Positions 45,829 to 60,016 of a stretch of 64,000 nt of DNA are shown piece by piece. The position numbers and the translations under genes were made by a program. A model generated the notes under the pieces. That model ran no database searches, was not told the origin of the DNA, and saw only the letters and a list, made by a program, of their open reading frames with translations. Source of the stretch: Nothopassalora personata (Eukaryota; Ascomycota; Dothideomycetes; Mycosphaerellales; Mycosphaerellaceae); the NCBI GenBank assembly GCA_033816765.1, contig CM066292.1, positions 4,154,001 through 4,218,000 of the forward strand, read 5' to 3'. Position 1 is the first letter of the stretch. Every line of letters starts with the position of its first letter.

Positions 45829-48800
45829 ACGACCTACCGACTCTTATATTTAATTATGTTACCTTTAGCGTTAGTCCTAGTCTTATAAACCTACCGTTCT
45901 TTAAGGGCTACGCAATCTTTAGGTAGATTAACTAAGTCCTAAGTTTAAGCTTATTTAAGTTATTAATCTCGGATGTCATTAACTCTAGCTATTTATTTCT
46001 GTTGGGACTAGTTATTAAGTCTTTATAAGTAATAGGATCGGCGGTGTTTAGTCCGCTATAGTTAGCTAATAGCGCTAATTCGTCCTCTAATCTATCGGCT
46101 ATAAGTAGTTTAGAAGATAGACTACGTAAAGTTATAGTTTCTTTACTATTACGATTATTATTTAAGACTCTAGCGCTATAAATAGTGCTACTACGATCCT
46201 AACTGTTATTTATTTCTATAGCTAACGGGTCTACGTCCTCGTTACTAAGGTCTAGCGTAGTAGGACGATTAATAATGTCCCCGTTTAGAGAGTTTTTAGA
46301 CGAATTTACGCTAAAATCGATATTATCGAGGTTTATAGTAGGATTACGAGCCTCTACGCTATCGCTAGTATTATTTCTAGTATTATCTAAGCGTAATTTT
46401 TAATTTCGTAGCTCGTTAGGCTTCGTAGCTATTTAATTATATTTGCTAGAAGTATTATTATCCTTACTATAATTTAATATATCGTTTACCTTAAAATTGC
46501 TGACTATAGTAGGTTCTTAAGTTTTAGGACTATCTAAATAGGAGACCTTTACGTCTCTAGCGAAGATAATACGATAAATATTAAGGTCTAGTAATTTATA
46601 ATTACTACAATTAGTATAACCTAATATAATAGCCTTATTAACGTATATCTCTAGCTTTTAAGGGCTAGGATGACAGTAATACGTAATAGAACTAAAGACT
46701 CTTATATTACTTAGGTTAGGTTTAGTCCCGTACCTTAGTTCGGAGGGTGTTTTAAACCCTAAACTAGCGTACGGAATTCTATTATAGATATAAACCGCTA
46801 CTTAAACTACTTTCCCCTATAAATAATAAGGTAAATTAGCCTCGTATAACATAGCGCGTAATTTAGACATTATAGTATAATTAGGCCGTTCTATAATAGC
46901 GTTTTATTTGGGATAGAAAGACGTACTAAATTTGCGAACTATACCGCTATTATCTAATAAGTCCTTCAATTCTTTAGATAAGAATTTTAAGGCATTATTG
47001 GATTTGAAGACTTTAAGTCTAGGCCTTTTAGCGCTATTAGACGAAGAATTTTCCGTACGTACTTTAAAGGCTTTAAAAGAACAAAAAGCATCGGATTTAG
47101 ACTCAATAATATCCGCCTCTATATATCTTAAATAATTATCGGTAAAGCTAATAAAATAACAATATCCGCAATTAGTCCTAGGTTCTATAGGACCGTAGAT
47201 ATCGAAACTAAGTTTATCTAGAAAGGCTTCTACTTTCGTGCTCTTATTATAATTAATTCTTTAAGTTACTTTTACTTTAATACAAATTTTGCAATTAAAG
47301 AGCCTAGGATTATATTTATCTACTTTTACGGCTGATTTTTCTAAGGTGTAAGGATTAATATATCCTTATCTTTTATACTAAATTAGTAAGTTGTTTTTAC
47401 TAGATTTAATAGTATAGTACATACTTTCTTCGTGTTTTTTAGGGGGAAAGATAGCTATTCTATATAGCTACTTTTTCTTAATAGCTCTAGTTATAAGAGT
47501 ATTAAGTTCGCTATATAAATTAATAATCCTATTCTTAAGACGGGCATAGTAGTTACGGGCGTCTAATTGTAATAGACTAATAAGATTTACGCCTATTTAG
47601 GGTATATAGAGGCAATCCTTTAGAAGGACTACCTTATTTATATCTTTAAATCGCAATTTAATATCGCCGCGCCCGTAAGAGATTAATTTACCGGCGGTAC
47701 CCTACCGTAAAGTAGTTTTAATGTTTTTAAACGTCTTAAAGTAATCCCTATTAACTATAATATACCGAGAGGCGCCTAAAACTAGGAAAAGATTAGTAGG
47801 TTCTATGCTTTTAGCGCTCCTATTATTATTATTAGCGCTAGGAACGGCTATATCTTTACCGTTAGAGTCCTCCATATTAGAGAATAGTACTTCGATTTTA
47901 CTAAGTTTATTAGAATTAGTAAATAAAGCGTCGCTATTCTCTTTAGTATCCTTATTTTTAGACTTATAATTAGTACACCTCTTAAAAGTCCTATTTCTTA
48001 GATTAGAATACTTCTTAAAACACGTAGATTCGTCGTATCCTTTTCTATCGTAGTAAGAACATATTTTATTCCAATTAGCGTATTTAGGACCCTTATTTCC
48101 CGGCCTTTTAGGCCCGTTATATTTTCGAGGTTTACTCTTAGAATTTTTTAGGAATAACGCGCTATCCTCTTTATCTTTAGCGCTATATCTACGAGACTCG
48201 TCTAGTAGATTATTAAATAATCCTTTAAGAGTAAATGCCTCTATATTCGCTCTTAAAATTTAACTTATAGAGGCAATAAAAGACTCGTATTTATCTATTT
48301 AGTTATTTAAAGTCTAAGCTATAAGAACTTACCTAGGTAGTTCTATACCCTTAGACTTTCAATCGTCCTATAAACGGTAAATAGTAGTCGTATATTTTTC
48401 TATTAAGTTATCACCCTTAGAGAGCGTAGTAGTATTAAAGAGCTCTCTTAAAAATAAGAATAAGGAATTAAAACCTTTAGGACTATATAACTCCTCTAAG
48501 GCATTTAACGCTTCTAGGGCTATATTCTTAGTTTATATTTATAACAAAGGCCCGTCCTCGATAGATAACCTAATAACGGCGAGGGCTTTTAACCTTTTTT
48601 CTTCCTCGTCCGTAATATATTCCTCTATAGTAGTACTAAGGCCTTCTTTTATAATATACGCTTTAATTATTAGTTTATAAGCTTTATATAGCTACTTAGT
48701 GAAGTGCTCTTAGCTATAAAGTAGATATAGACTACTATTCTTAGTACTTACTATCTTAGTTATAATCCTAAGATAGTAGAATACTAGAACTCTTATTTAT

Positions 48801-49780
48801 AACGCTATAAATAACTCGACTATAGCCGTAACAGGCTAGGACCGGACTAGTAGCTCCTAACATAGTTAGAAAGTACTAGTTTCTAAATATATTACAATCT
48901 AGAATTCTAGGCGGTCTAGAAGTCGAGTTATACAATTAGACAGAATATTCTAGCTATAACTTCTTATAAATCTACTTCTAAGATTATCTACGCCTATCTA
49001 ATAGATTACGTAGTATAGAAAGTTCTAGGAGTCTATAATTAAATATAAATAAGAGTAGAACTAGCCCTCTAGATAGGTAGAAATAACGAAGTAAGTTCTA
49101 CTACTCTTACTACTATACCTACTACTTACTACTCTTATACCTCTTATACCTACTATTTACTACGACTATCCTAAGGCTAACTTCCGCTCTATACCTATCT
49201 TTTAATATTAATTCTTGGAGCCTAAAACTAGTAATTAATTTAGCCTTTGAGACGCGTAATATTAAACATCTTATTATTCATAGACATTGCTATTACGTTG
49301 CATAATTCTAGTATTTAATGTTTCTAGAATTAAGAATAGAAGCGTCCTTAGAAGGAAGAATAAGAGCAATTTTTAATCCCTTAAAAATGCCTTATCCTTT
49401 TTATAGAGAGATACTAGCTACTTTTATAGGGTCCCCCGTTAAAATTTTACTATTCTTTGACGTAACGTATTATTATACGGATTACTAGTAGGTTCCCCTT
49501 AAGGATTCTATACTACTAGTAACGCTAAAACTTCTAATTACTTAGAATAGCGCTCTATAAGAACTTTGTAACGCTATAGACTCTCTATAGTAGAATCCGC
49601 CTTATATAGACGGTCTGAAAACAGGTTCATTTATATTTTTAGCTCGTAGGGTTATTAAGATATTACTATTTCTAAAACGGTAAACTTTTAAGAGGTTAAA
49701 ACACCCTAGGTTTTAAAAATCCGGGGTACTTACTATCTCTACTAGGTAAGCTACTAATTATATTACTGATTAAAACGCGC
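45829..49780 (-). pseudogene. Inverted partial copia copy (gag to mid-RT)
   Basis: Reverse complement of about 35820-39180, with high similarity: the protease-gag junction near 47870, the gag knuckle near 48050 and the leader at 49210-49740 all match. It keeps CGTAGATTCG where the long copy has CTACGTATTT reversed, so each copy took its own RIP hits. It is interrupted by the solo LTR at 48668-49207. Apparent plus-strand open pieces (46932-47135) are antisense. Confidence 0.8.
48663..49212. mobile_element. Solo copia LTR inside the inverted copia gag, TSD TTAAT
   Basis: The LTR proper is 48668-49207, forward, starting TATTAG and ending TTTTAATA. TTAAT at 48663-48667 is repeated at 49208-49212. 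The inverted gag sequence continues on both sides. It establishes an order: inverted copy first, LTR element later, then LTR recombination, with RIP affecting both. Confidence 0.8.
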
Positions 49781-52700
49781 TTAGTAGGTATAATAAAGTA
49801 AATTAGCTAGCGTCTATAAAACGAGAATAGACAATTTAGTTAAGCTAGTAATATAAGTTTATAAACTTTCTATAGTAACTTAGTAAAGCTCTATTAGCTA
49901 TAAAGTATATATAAACTACTATTACTAGTAGTTCCTATCTTAGTTCTAGACTTTTAGAACCTTCTACGCTAGGTAATCTACTGAATAGACGTAATTAATC
50001 TTAGAAGTAGATTTAGGAAAATTAATAATTAGAATATAATATTTATTTCTATTACTCGACCCCTAGACCGCTTAAAGAGCTTAAAATTTTAATAATATTA
50101 AGAGGTAACTAGATTATAAGTCTAGCGCTAGCCCCTACAGTAAAAGTTAAGTTATTTATTAAGTTATAAATAAAACTCCTAGTACTATACAATCTTAGGA
50201 TATTAGTTTATAAGCTATATACTCGGTATAAAGTAAGGCTCTTTATACTACTAGTAAGATAGTTACTCTAAGAGTAAACTTAATATTTAAGATACTAGAA
50301 TTTTTAGGAAAGCTATAATTACAACTCTCTAAAATAGTATACTATAGCTATATAAGGCTAGTACCGGACTAGTAGTAACACTAATTAAATACGTAGTATT
50401 ACGTCTATAATAAAATATCGGAGGTTTTAACTTTACTAGATAGGACGCTAGATCCCTAATTAGAATATTCTAGATATAACTTCTTATAAATATATTCTTA
50501 AGAGAACTTACGCCTCGGTTATATATTCTATAGTATAGAACACTCTAGAGGCCTATAATTAAATATATATTAGAGTAGAATTAGCCTCACGGTATGTCCT
50601 ATAGGCTTTCTAAAATTACGCGTACCTATACTCTAGAGTATAGATATACTTAGGTTAATGTATATTAATAGACTATTTATCTATTTTATAGAAGATAGTA
50701 TACTTTTTAGTCTATAGACTTTATATATATACTCTTACCTTAATAAGTAGTATCTTAATAAAGCTTTTTAGAGCTATATAAGTTTATAAGCCTTTTAGAG
50801 CTACTTAGTATATTACTATTAGCTCTTATATAGATATTAACTAATTTAAGTAGCTACTATCTTTGTTCCAATTCTAAGATAGTATAATACTAGAACTTTT
50901 TTTTATAACGAGAATATATAATAATAGTTATATTCTATAGTTTTACCTAAAAATAGTAAGGACGCCCCTAAAAAAGCGCTAATAGGGCTATATAAAGAGC
51001 TATAGATAAGAAGTCTATGAGCTAGAATGACGTATATATAAAAGAAGTACCTTAGTACGAGATATACTATAAGTTATAAGTATATAATAATATAAGCTAT
51101 TAGTACTAAAAGCTAGAAAGATTAGGGAACTAAACAGTAATAGCATATAATACCTAAGAACTAGGCCTAATAGGACCTAAGAGTAGCTAAATATAAAGCT
51201 TATAGGGATCTATATATTTAGAAGCTATATATTTAGTAGTATAGTAAGGGTACCTATACTAGAAGTAAGATAGTTACTCTAAGAGTAATATTAAGATTTT
51301 AGATACTAGAATATTTCAGAAAGTTATAAGTATAACTCTTTAAGATATCGTACTCTAGCTATACTAGGCTAGTACCGGACTAAGAGTACTAAATATAAGT
51401 TATATACGTAGTGTTGCGTGTCTAATAGAATCTAGCCGGTTCTAGCTATTAATTTAAATGTTCTAGATATAACTACTTATAAATATTAGTTTTGAATCTT
51501 AAGAAGCTACTTAGTAAAATATAAAGCTAATAATATAGTACAAATTTAGTACTAGCTACTTCAAGATACTAGAGTATTCGAATTAATAATTTTAACTTTG
51601 AAAATAGCTTCCTCTAGCTACTATAGACTAGTACTAATTTAGTAGTACTTAATATAAGTTAGATATATATATAGTTCTATATAAATAATAATAGAATCTA
51701 GAAAGTTCTAGCCTTATAAGATAGGGCCCTAGATTATTAATTAGAATGCTCTAGACATAACTCCTTAGAAATCTACTTGTAAGAAAAGTAACGCCTACGT
51801 AATAGATTAGGCGGCGTAGAGATATTCTAGAGGCCTGTATTAAATAAAAATATAGATAGACAAGTATAGAAGTAGCCTATTAGATAAGGTAAAGTAACTA
51901 AGTAAGTATACTACTCTTATAACTTTTATCTCGACTATTGTTCTAGATTTACGATAACTTTACTACAATTCTTAAGGCGAGCTTCCGCTATAGATTAACT
52001 TTTTATACTTTTAACATTAAGGATAAAGATAAAGTATAGGATAAGTTTCTTATAAATAAGTAAAAAGAAGTCTTATTCCTTAGCCTATCTAGCGGGCTAA
52101 TTCTACTCTTCTTTTTATTTAATTATAGGTATTTAGAATATTCTAGACGCATTATTTATAGAGTAGGGGTTACTTTCCTTAGAGCGTAGAATTATAAGAA
52201 GTTATATCTAGAACATCCTATTTAATGATCTAGTACGCTAGCTAGTAAGGCTAGATCCTTATATATCCTATTATGTATATTACACTACTTAAAAACTATA
52301 TCTAGGACTACTAGTCTAGTACTAGCCTAATGTAGCTAGGGTATACTATATTAGAGAGTTATATTTATAACTATCTTAAATGTTCTATTATTTTAAATAT
52401 TAGTGTAATTCCTAGAGTAACTATCTTACTTCTAGTATAGGTATACTTTCTATATCCTAGATATATAGCTTATGAAAATAGATAGAATATACTTGGTATA
52501 ATTAATTATACTAGAAAAAAATAGCTACTTAAAGAGTAAGAAATAATATGTAAGATACTACTACCTTGAAGAAGTTATAAATATAACTCTATAAAATAAC
52601 TTACCTATTAAAAACTAGGTTAGGTTATAGAAGAAGCTAGTTTTAGGATTTATAGAATACTTATAGTAAATTAAAGATAATATTTAGTATCATACTTATA

Positions 52701-53732
52701 AGAGTAGTATACCTACTTATTTCATTATACTAATCTAGAGAGTTAGGTCTACTATTATTAATATCTAACTATTAACTCTTAGAATGTTCTACGCCGCGTA
52801 ATCTTCTACTTAGTGTAATTACTCTTAGAGGTAGGATTTCAAGAAGTTTTGACTTAAATGTTCTTTACTTTAAAACCTAGCTTATAGACTACACTACGTA
52901 GGGCGTCCTAGATTTTAATATAGTAAAAAAGTAAAAGTAGAAACTATAAAAGAAGCCGCTAGTCTAGCGCTGGCCTATTATAACTTTAATTAAACTAGTT
53001 CTTACGTTATTATTAGAAGATCTAGTATTATACTATCTAAGAATTAATACAAAGATAGGAACTACTAATAGTAGTAGTTTATATCTACTAAATAGCTTAT
53101 ACTAATTTACTTAGAATAATAGTAAGCTTATAGATTCATACTATTCGGTTACAAGCTATAAATCTAGTATATAGTAAGGGTACTTCTACTAAAAGTAAGA
53201 TAGCTATACTAAAGTAACGTTAACATCTTAGATACTAGAATATATAAGGAAGTTATTGTTATACCTCTCTTAAATAACGTATTCTAGCTATATAAGGCTA
53301 GTACTAGACTTCCGGTTTTAAATGTAAGATCTATATATACTTCTTTATATATAATAAAATCTAGAAGCCTTAGTACGTAGCGTAATCATACTTAGAAGTA
53401 GATTTATAATAAGTAATGACTATAACATTCTATTCCATTGTATAGATTAAGTTCTATATCACCTAGTGCCTTCTAGATTTTACTCTAGCATAGAATTAAG
53501 TAATTTTAGCTTAATAGAGAGTAGCCAATCCGGCGCTAGCCTCTTACGAGCTAGAGTTAAATAATTTATAGTGTTAAAAATAAAAGTTTTAGTATTATAC
53601 AATTTTAAAATCGTAATTAAGCTAGTAACTACTAGTAACAGTTGTTTATATCTACCTTATAGCTAATAGCCCTTTATCTTATTACTATATAAAGTCGATT
53701 AACAAATATAGTCCTATAAGCTTTATAAAGGT
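49781..53732. repeat. Tract of diverged copia-family LTRs, both orientations
   Basis: Forward units near 50210-50600, 51205-51500, 51510-52010 and 53130-53380; reversed units near 49890-50200, 52050-52330, 52600-53120 and 53380-53690. The forward units share GGCTAGTACCGGACTA-like cores. 50900-51200 is unassigned decayed DNA. Confidence 0.5.
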
Positions 53733-53967
53733 TATTAGTTTATAAGCTTTATATAGCTACTTAGCAAAGTGCTCTCAGCTATAAAGTAGATATAAACTAC
53801 TATTCTTAGTAGTTATTATCTTTATTATAATCCTAATATAGTAGAATACTAGAACTTTTGTTTATAATGCTATAAATGACTTGACTATAGCCGTAATAGG
53901 CTAGGACTAGACTAGCGGCTCCTAATATGATTAGAATATACTAGTTTCTAATTATATAAATATCTAG
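53733..53967 (+). repeat. Truncated forward copia LTR, right boundary of the cluster
   Basis: Begins TATTAG and follows the 35007 LTR closely for about 235 bp, then stops abruptly inside the LTR at about 53967, where sequence of different composition begins. Confidence 0.7.
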
Positions 53968-54242
53968 AACTGGATACTTCTCTATCCTATTCTACTTAGA
54001 CGGCAACCCCTAAGACATACTGCTCGGTTACTATACTATTATACGTAGGAAATAGTATATATTTATCGTTCTTAGTCCGTCCAACATATAGGCTACTAGA
54101 GTATTAACATTATATTATCTATAGCATATTACGATACTATATAGTACCCTCTTTAACACCCGTTAAAATAAACCCCTTAATAGATAGGAAGTATTAACCG
54201 AGGTGTCACGGTCTATTCGGCTTTAATCTTATACCTATTACT
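53968..54242. other. Unassigned decayed sequence
   Basis: Short interval between the copia cluster and the trinucleotide array. Nothing recognised. Confidence 0.4.
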
Positions 54243-54436
<194 letters not shown>

Positions 54437-54437
<1 letters not shown>

Positions 54438-57400
54438 TTACTACCCGTCTAGCTATCTAACTAGCTTTAGGCGATAGGATTAAAGGTAGGCTTCCTTATC
54501 GAGTAGGAGCGTAAGCTCCGATAACGGTATAGAGAGAGAGTATATAACCCGTAATAACGACATAACGGTAGAGCTTACTAGCGGTCCTAGACACCTCGTT
54601 ACTTCGACAATTTGAGAAGAGTAGCGTCGACCCGTAGTACTACTACTATTAGTACTTCTAGGGCGTAGAGCGGCTAACGACGGATTAGAAGAAGCATTAT
54701 AAGATCGAGAAGTACGTACGTAAGATGCGCTATTAGCTAGTATAAGTTCTTCTTCCGCTACGTAGGTAAGCTAGTAGGCACTAGGATATATCGTACTAAA
54801 GTTAATACTCTTATTAGGTAAGGCGCTACTAAATAAAAGCTCGGTAAGTCTACGAGTAAGTCCTAGAGTCTAGTCGGTACGGAGGTAGGTATTCTTCGGC
54901 AAAGCCTATATAGAGAAGAGTAATAGATAAGGCGAACCTCGTCACTATAGAGGATATAGTTAAGTAGCGTATCCCTACCTTATATACATACGTTCTTACG
55001 GTATATACTACCTATAGAGCCTAAGTTATAGGAGGATCTAGCCGAGATTGCCTATCCCGATAAGGCGAGGAGCCTATCCTTCGCTTAGGCTTAAATAGGA
55101 TGTAGAAGCGGATTAGTACTATTGTATATGTTATAGTCCGTTCTATAGCTATAAATAGCTCCTCCTAGTTTACGAAGGCGCCTAGACTATACTTAATTAT
55201 GCGTAGTACTAGGTATCCTATAGTCTCTATCCCCTATAGAATAGCCCTTTATAGTTTATATAAGGCTCCTTTGCGCTCAAACGGAGAAGATAGTAAAGGC
55301 CTAGCTTTATAAGGCTCTCGAGATAGCTAAAGAGCCGGCATATATCCTTAGTGTACGACAACTTCGACCGCCGGTAGAAGAGGAACGTCCGGGGTGTTAG
55401 TAATGCTAACTAGTAGGTTAATATAACTACCTCGTATATTGCTAAGCATCTACGCTTAAAGTTACTCCCTAATAGTCTTAAGAAGGACATACCTAATAGA
55501 TTTTAGCTTAAGCCTATCTAGGTCGTTTATAACCTTAATAATAACGAGTGCATTAAGCGGCTTGGCCTATATTATCCTAACTGGGCTATCGCCTATACCT
55601 TTAAAGACGAGATTAAAGAGATCCTTAGGTATTTCGACTTTAATGAGAGATAGGAGGTAGCGTATAAGAGCGCTTCTAATACCTAGCCGTTAACATTGTC
55701 CTATATATACTAAAGACTAGTAAGTCTAAGTTAACTAAGCTACTATAAGCGCTAGTGTTCTTTAACGACCGATAGTTACTATCGCTACTACGTACTATAT
55801 TTATAATAATGTCCTAATAAACTACCTTCTAATAGATCCGAAGTAGTTTGAGGACATCCTTATACTAATAATCGGTAGTTAAATAATAGCGGAGCGCCAT
55901 TATAGAGAGCGCCCGCTATAGACGACTAGTACCGAGGATTAAGGGTAGCGAAGAGTTAATAGAGGATACCTAAGGAGTAAGTACCTAGATTTATATACTA
56001 GATTACCCGATAGCCTATAAAGAGTCTACTAAGTCTAACTACTTTCGGCGTACCTTTAACGCGACAGAGCTAGTAATTAGTATATATCGTCCGTAGATAA
56101 GGTAGTAAGAGTCTATAAAATATTATTCTACTAGTTAAATTGCTTAAGTATAAAGACACTATAGGTAAGCTAAAGGGTTCTAATAGTTATATAATTGTAG
56201 CTAGCAAAATTATAACTTAGACTCTTCGTAGTATTACTTCCTTTCCTTTCCGTAAGAACCGCCGTCGCTACTAATAGTAGTATACTACTATTATCCTTAC
56301 TATCGCCGTTTTTCTTTCCTACTTACGAGTCCGTACTATCTACTACTACTAGTCCCGTAACTTATATATCTTAGCCCTACCGCTAATACTTCTCGGCCCT
56401 CCTACCTCCTAAATCTACATATAGAACTCCGGACTAAGATAGGATAGATTAATATTAATAGCTACCGGAAAATCTATAAGTATGCAGTTCTTAACCCGAG
56501 CGTCGAACGGTAAAGTAGAGGGCCTTCGCTCCTCTAGAGATGTTAGACTACTTGCTATAAGCTCTCAACGTCTTACTACTAGAGACAAGTCGATATACTA
56601 CGAAGTACGAGAGCCGATTATAAATGCTTCGGGCCTAGGGAAGTGTTCGTTAGCTAGTCCGAGGTATAAAGATAACTTCGTTAGTCCTACTCCGACGTAT
56701 ATATTAGCCCTAAGACTTAGACCGGTTATAGCTAACATCTATAGCTACTCGCTATTAATACTACCTTAGTAGTAGCGCGCTAGTCGGCCTACCTTCTTAA
56801 CGTAGCTATCTTCCTTATTCTAGCTAGGTACTAATAAGATCTACTACGCTAGCCTCTTAGAGGATATACTAGAGTCGGTCGCTAGTAGTAACCGAGAAGA
56901 TAAAGACGATAAGAGATCCGGTCTAAATAGAAATACTAAGAAGCCGCGGCCCTTAATCGAGGAGAGAGCGCCCTCGATTTACTAGTAGGGCGCCGCGTTG
57001 TCGTCCTTATAGCTTACAAACTATCCTACATTATTAAACGTAGACGAGTCGACCGTACTACCGCTTTCTAACGTAAGCCGAATTCGATATAAGGTCGGAT
57101 AGCGAGACGTGGAGGTATAGATATATATAGAGAGTTAAAGAGACTATCTTCGACTATAAGCCGTAATTATCGTAGGGTAGTGTACCGGCCGGAGATATAC
57201 TAATACAGTAGAATCTCGTTACGACGAGAGGCTAAGCGGCATAAGCGCGTTCTTAAGGCTATTAGTAGACTAAGTAGCCTCGTACTTAGGTATCTATTAT
57301 TATTCTACCTCCTAAGTAAGGGTTCGAGCCTATTATACGGTACCCTCTTACTATCTCTTCGTATTGCGTCGCAATGTCCGTGTCGCTTCGCTATTCGTGT

Positions 57401-59786
57401 TCGTACTTTGGCTAGAAGATTACCTTTTTAGCGGTCTATATTACGAAGTATACCGAGGACTCGAAAGGAAGGCGTCGGATCCTACTCCGAGTACCCCTCG
57501 TACTTTCTAAGATCCTACGATGTACTTTATCGGAGTATAAACTTTAGCTATCGTGAAGGCGAGTAAGAATAAGTAGTCCTACAATTAAGGTCCTTATCTA
57601 GAAGAAGAAGGAGAGGGAGAATATAAGATTAGCTAAGATAGGTAGAGAAAGGGCTAGGGTATAAGGGCGGTAAAAAGTTAATAACGACGAGTTTAACATT
57701 ATAAATAACGTAGCGGCTATACGCTACTCGTTACCGATAGTAAACTGGACACGAGGAGAAGATACCTACGGACCGGTTATTAAGTAACTAAAACCGTTAT
57801 AAGCACGTTTCTATAGATCGTAGAGATCTATAGGTCCGAATCCCCTCCTTTCCGGATTCCCGAACATCGTAGAAGTCTTATATAGGATACGTCTTACCTT
57901 ATCCCTAGACTCGATAAGGGCAGTATTAACCGACTACGAAAGGTAATACCGTAATAGTTAGCTTATACAAATCATTTAGAAGCTCCCCTATAGTAGAGGT
58001 AGATAGACGCGGTTACGTACGAGTAAGTCGTAACTTTAAGTTAGTTAGTTACGCCGGACGTAATCGATAACGTACTATTTTCTATAAGGCCTTATTGCAG
58101 TCGAAATAGGCGGTCTATAGTAGGATGTATAGTAACTTAGGAGAGGCTACCTATACTTGCCGTATAAGTAAGTAGCCTCCTCTTCCCGAATCCTAATACC
58201 TAGTAACCTAGCTACCGCGGCCGGCTATTATTGATATATATACCTACATTTATATCTAAAGTTCATACCTATTATAAAGTCTAAGGCAGTAGTAGGCACC
58301 CGCCGTACTACTATTCCTTATTATTCTCTTTACCGCTAGCCTCTACCTATATACTATCCGGATTCGATATAGCCGCTATTAGAGCCTAACCCTCGCTATA
58401 ATCGGTATGCCTACCGAGCCGGAAGAGCTATCTACGTTATTATTAAAGTACGCTATGCCGCCTAGGGAGAAAGATTCGTTATAGACGACTATTGGGTAAG
58501 AGAGGTCGCCTTAATATTCGTAGTATAGAAGCCGTCGAGCCTAAGGTGTATGGTATGTACTAGATATATCTCGTCCTAGAGCTCTATTTCTATTAAATAT
58601 CCCTAACGAGCATACTGCATCGGCGTACTCTTATATAACTTAAGTTTCAGTCTAGCGAATATACCTTACATTTAATAACGTTTTACCAGTAAGCTCTAGC
58701 TATACTTAGTTTCTTCTCGGTCTCTCTCTCCCTCTCTTAACATTTCCTACGAAGCATAGGTAGTCTTTTATAGCTTAAAGACATTATCGTTAGTAAAGTC
58801 TATAAGTAACGGCCGACTTAAGAGGAGTCTACCTCTCCTCTACCTTATATAGGTTCCTTTACGTACCGCGTGTTCTATCGAGTACTAGCGCATTCTATTA
58901 GCGATCTCCCCTTAATAGTACCTTCCCCTAAAGCTACTAGAAAGTACCGCGCTAAACCCCGATGTATTCCCTCGATTTTACGGCTTATCCTATCTCTTAC
59001 TTAGATCTATTTAATTATCGAGTCGTGTTCTCGTTAGCGCAATACGCGATACGCGATACTAGTTTACTTCTTCCTATCGAAGTAAAATCCTGTTCCTTTA
59101 TATATTTGTTAAGCACCTTATTCCGACCGTCCTTAAGAGCTATCTTAGTAAGACGACCGAGCCCTACTATATAGAATCTTAAAATTCCGGTCCTTCTTCC
59201 TAAAGCTCGACGCGGCTCGCGTCTTATCATAGTACTTAATTAAAGTAGTAGAAAGGGAGTAGAGAGGTTTCTTAATGTCGTAGTTTCTACTATGTTTAGT
59301 ATAGCCGCGGATAGTTCGTATACCTTAGTTTCCAACTCTCTTTTTAATCCCGTCCGATATAATACCGCCGGCATAGACGTTACTAGGCTCGGGCTTCTAG
59401 ACGACGTCGCGGTTCGAGAGGTTAGTAGACGGAGCTAGCGTAGATGCCTTCTTCTATTTCGCCTAGCGTATGTTACGGCGGTTAGCTAGAGGTTAGTACT
59501 ATTCGTCGTACTAGTAGTCTTACCTATCTACCTATAGTCGAAGGCCCTTATTAATTAGTCCTCTTTCGTGAAGCTAGAGGGCTTCTTAACCCTACGTACG
59601 AGGTAGGAGACTACTTCTTAAAGGCTTTTTTATATGCTTTAAGTGCTTCCCTACTTATACTAGCTTTCTTACTCCTTCCCGCTAGTAGTTTTACTATAAA
59701 CTCTCCCCTTAGCGCTCTCTTTACTTTTTCTCTTCTTAAACTAAGTCTACCTTATAACCGGCATAGCTAGCGGTATATCTAGCGTA
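54437..59786. pseudogene. RIP-degraded sequence with plus-strand coding traces, unknown
   Basis: The clearest trace is plus strand at about 55390-55840: IAKHLRLKLLPNSLKK, LKPIQVVYNLNNNECIK, WAIAYTFKDEIKEILRYFDF, then a Cys-containing segment. A short open piece at 56482-56769 (MQFLTRASNGKVEG...) may be a further fragment but has no recognisable motif. From 57000 to 59780 I see only short open pieces on both strands (for example 58962-59230, open on both strands by chance). No transposon domain found. Confidence 0.35.
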
Positions 59787-59788
59787 TA

Positions 59789-60016
59789 GTAAAACGGACC
59801 TAGCTCCGCCCGTAGCTTAGCTTAGCTTAAGGGTACAAGTAATAACGAGACAATTGAGATAGATACATAATACGACAGCGATAGCTTTTTCTCGTACTAT
59901 ATACTATAAGTTGCCCGTTCGAACTCGATAACTAGGCGAAGCCTTTTAGGTATAGAATTAATCTATACGTTAATTGTTTCTTACAGCGGCTAGGGGCGGA
60001 GCTAGACCCGTTTCAC
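59789..60016 (+). mobile_element. MITE-like element, copy A (228 bp)
   Basis: Terminal inverted repeats: the left end GTAAAACGGACCTAGCTCC continues with GCCC; the right end is its near-complement, matching at 24 of 28 positions. TA lies immediately outside both ends, as after Tc1/mariner-type insertion. No coding capacity. A related copy in the opposite orientation lies at 62070-62307. Confidence 0.7.

Larger units (their letters stand above)
29871..53967. mobile_element. Nested cluster of RIPped copia elements and LTRs
   Basis: Almost the whole interval is one Ty1/copia family and related LTRs in both orientations. The LTR hallmark is the forward string ACCGGACTAGCGGC (or its reverse complement) flanked by sequence conserved for about 500 bp. 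Forward copies occur near 32.6, 35.0, 41.4, 42.0, 44.5, 48.7, 50.3, 51.3, 51.6, 53.2 and 53.7 kb; reversed copies near 30.7, 31.3, 32.1, 42.4, 42.9, 45.1, 45.4, 49.9, 52.1, 52.7 and 53.4 kb. The internal region is present in one long copy, one inverted partial copy and several fragments. The variety of LTR divergence suggests repeated waves. Position estimates for diverged copies are rough. Confidence 0.8.

Noticed and set aside
46932..47135. Open 67-codon plus-strand frame.
   Set aside because: It is antisense to the inverted copia internal region.
58962..59230. Overlapping open frames on both strands.
   Set aside because: Short, overlapping and without motif; likely chance openness in decayed DNA.
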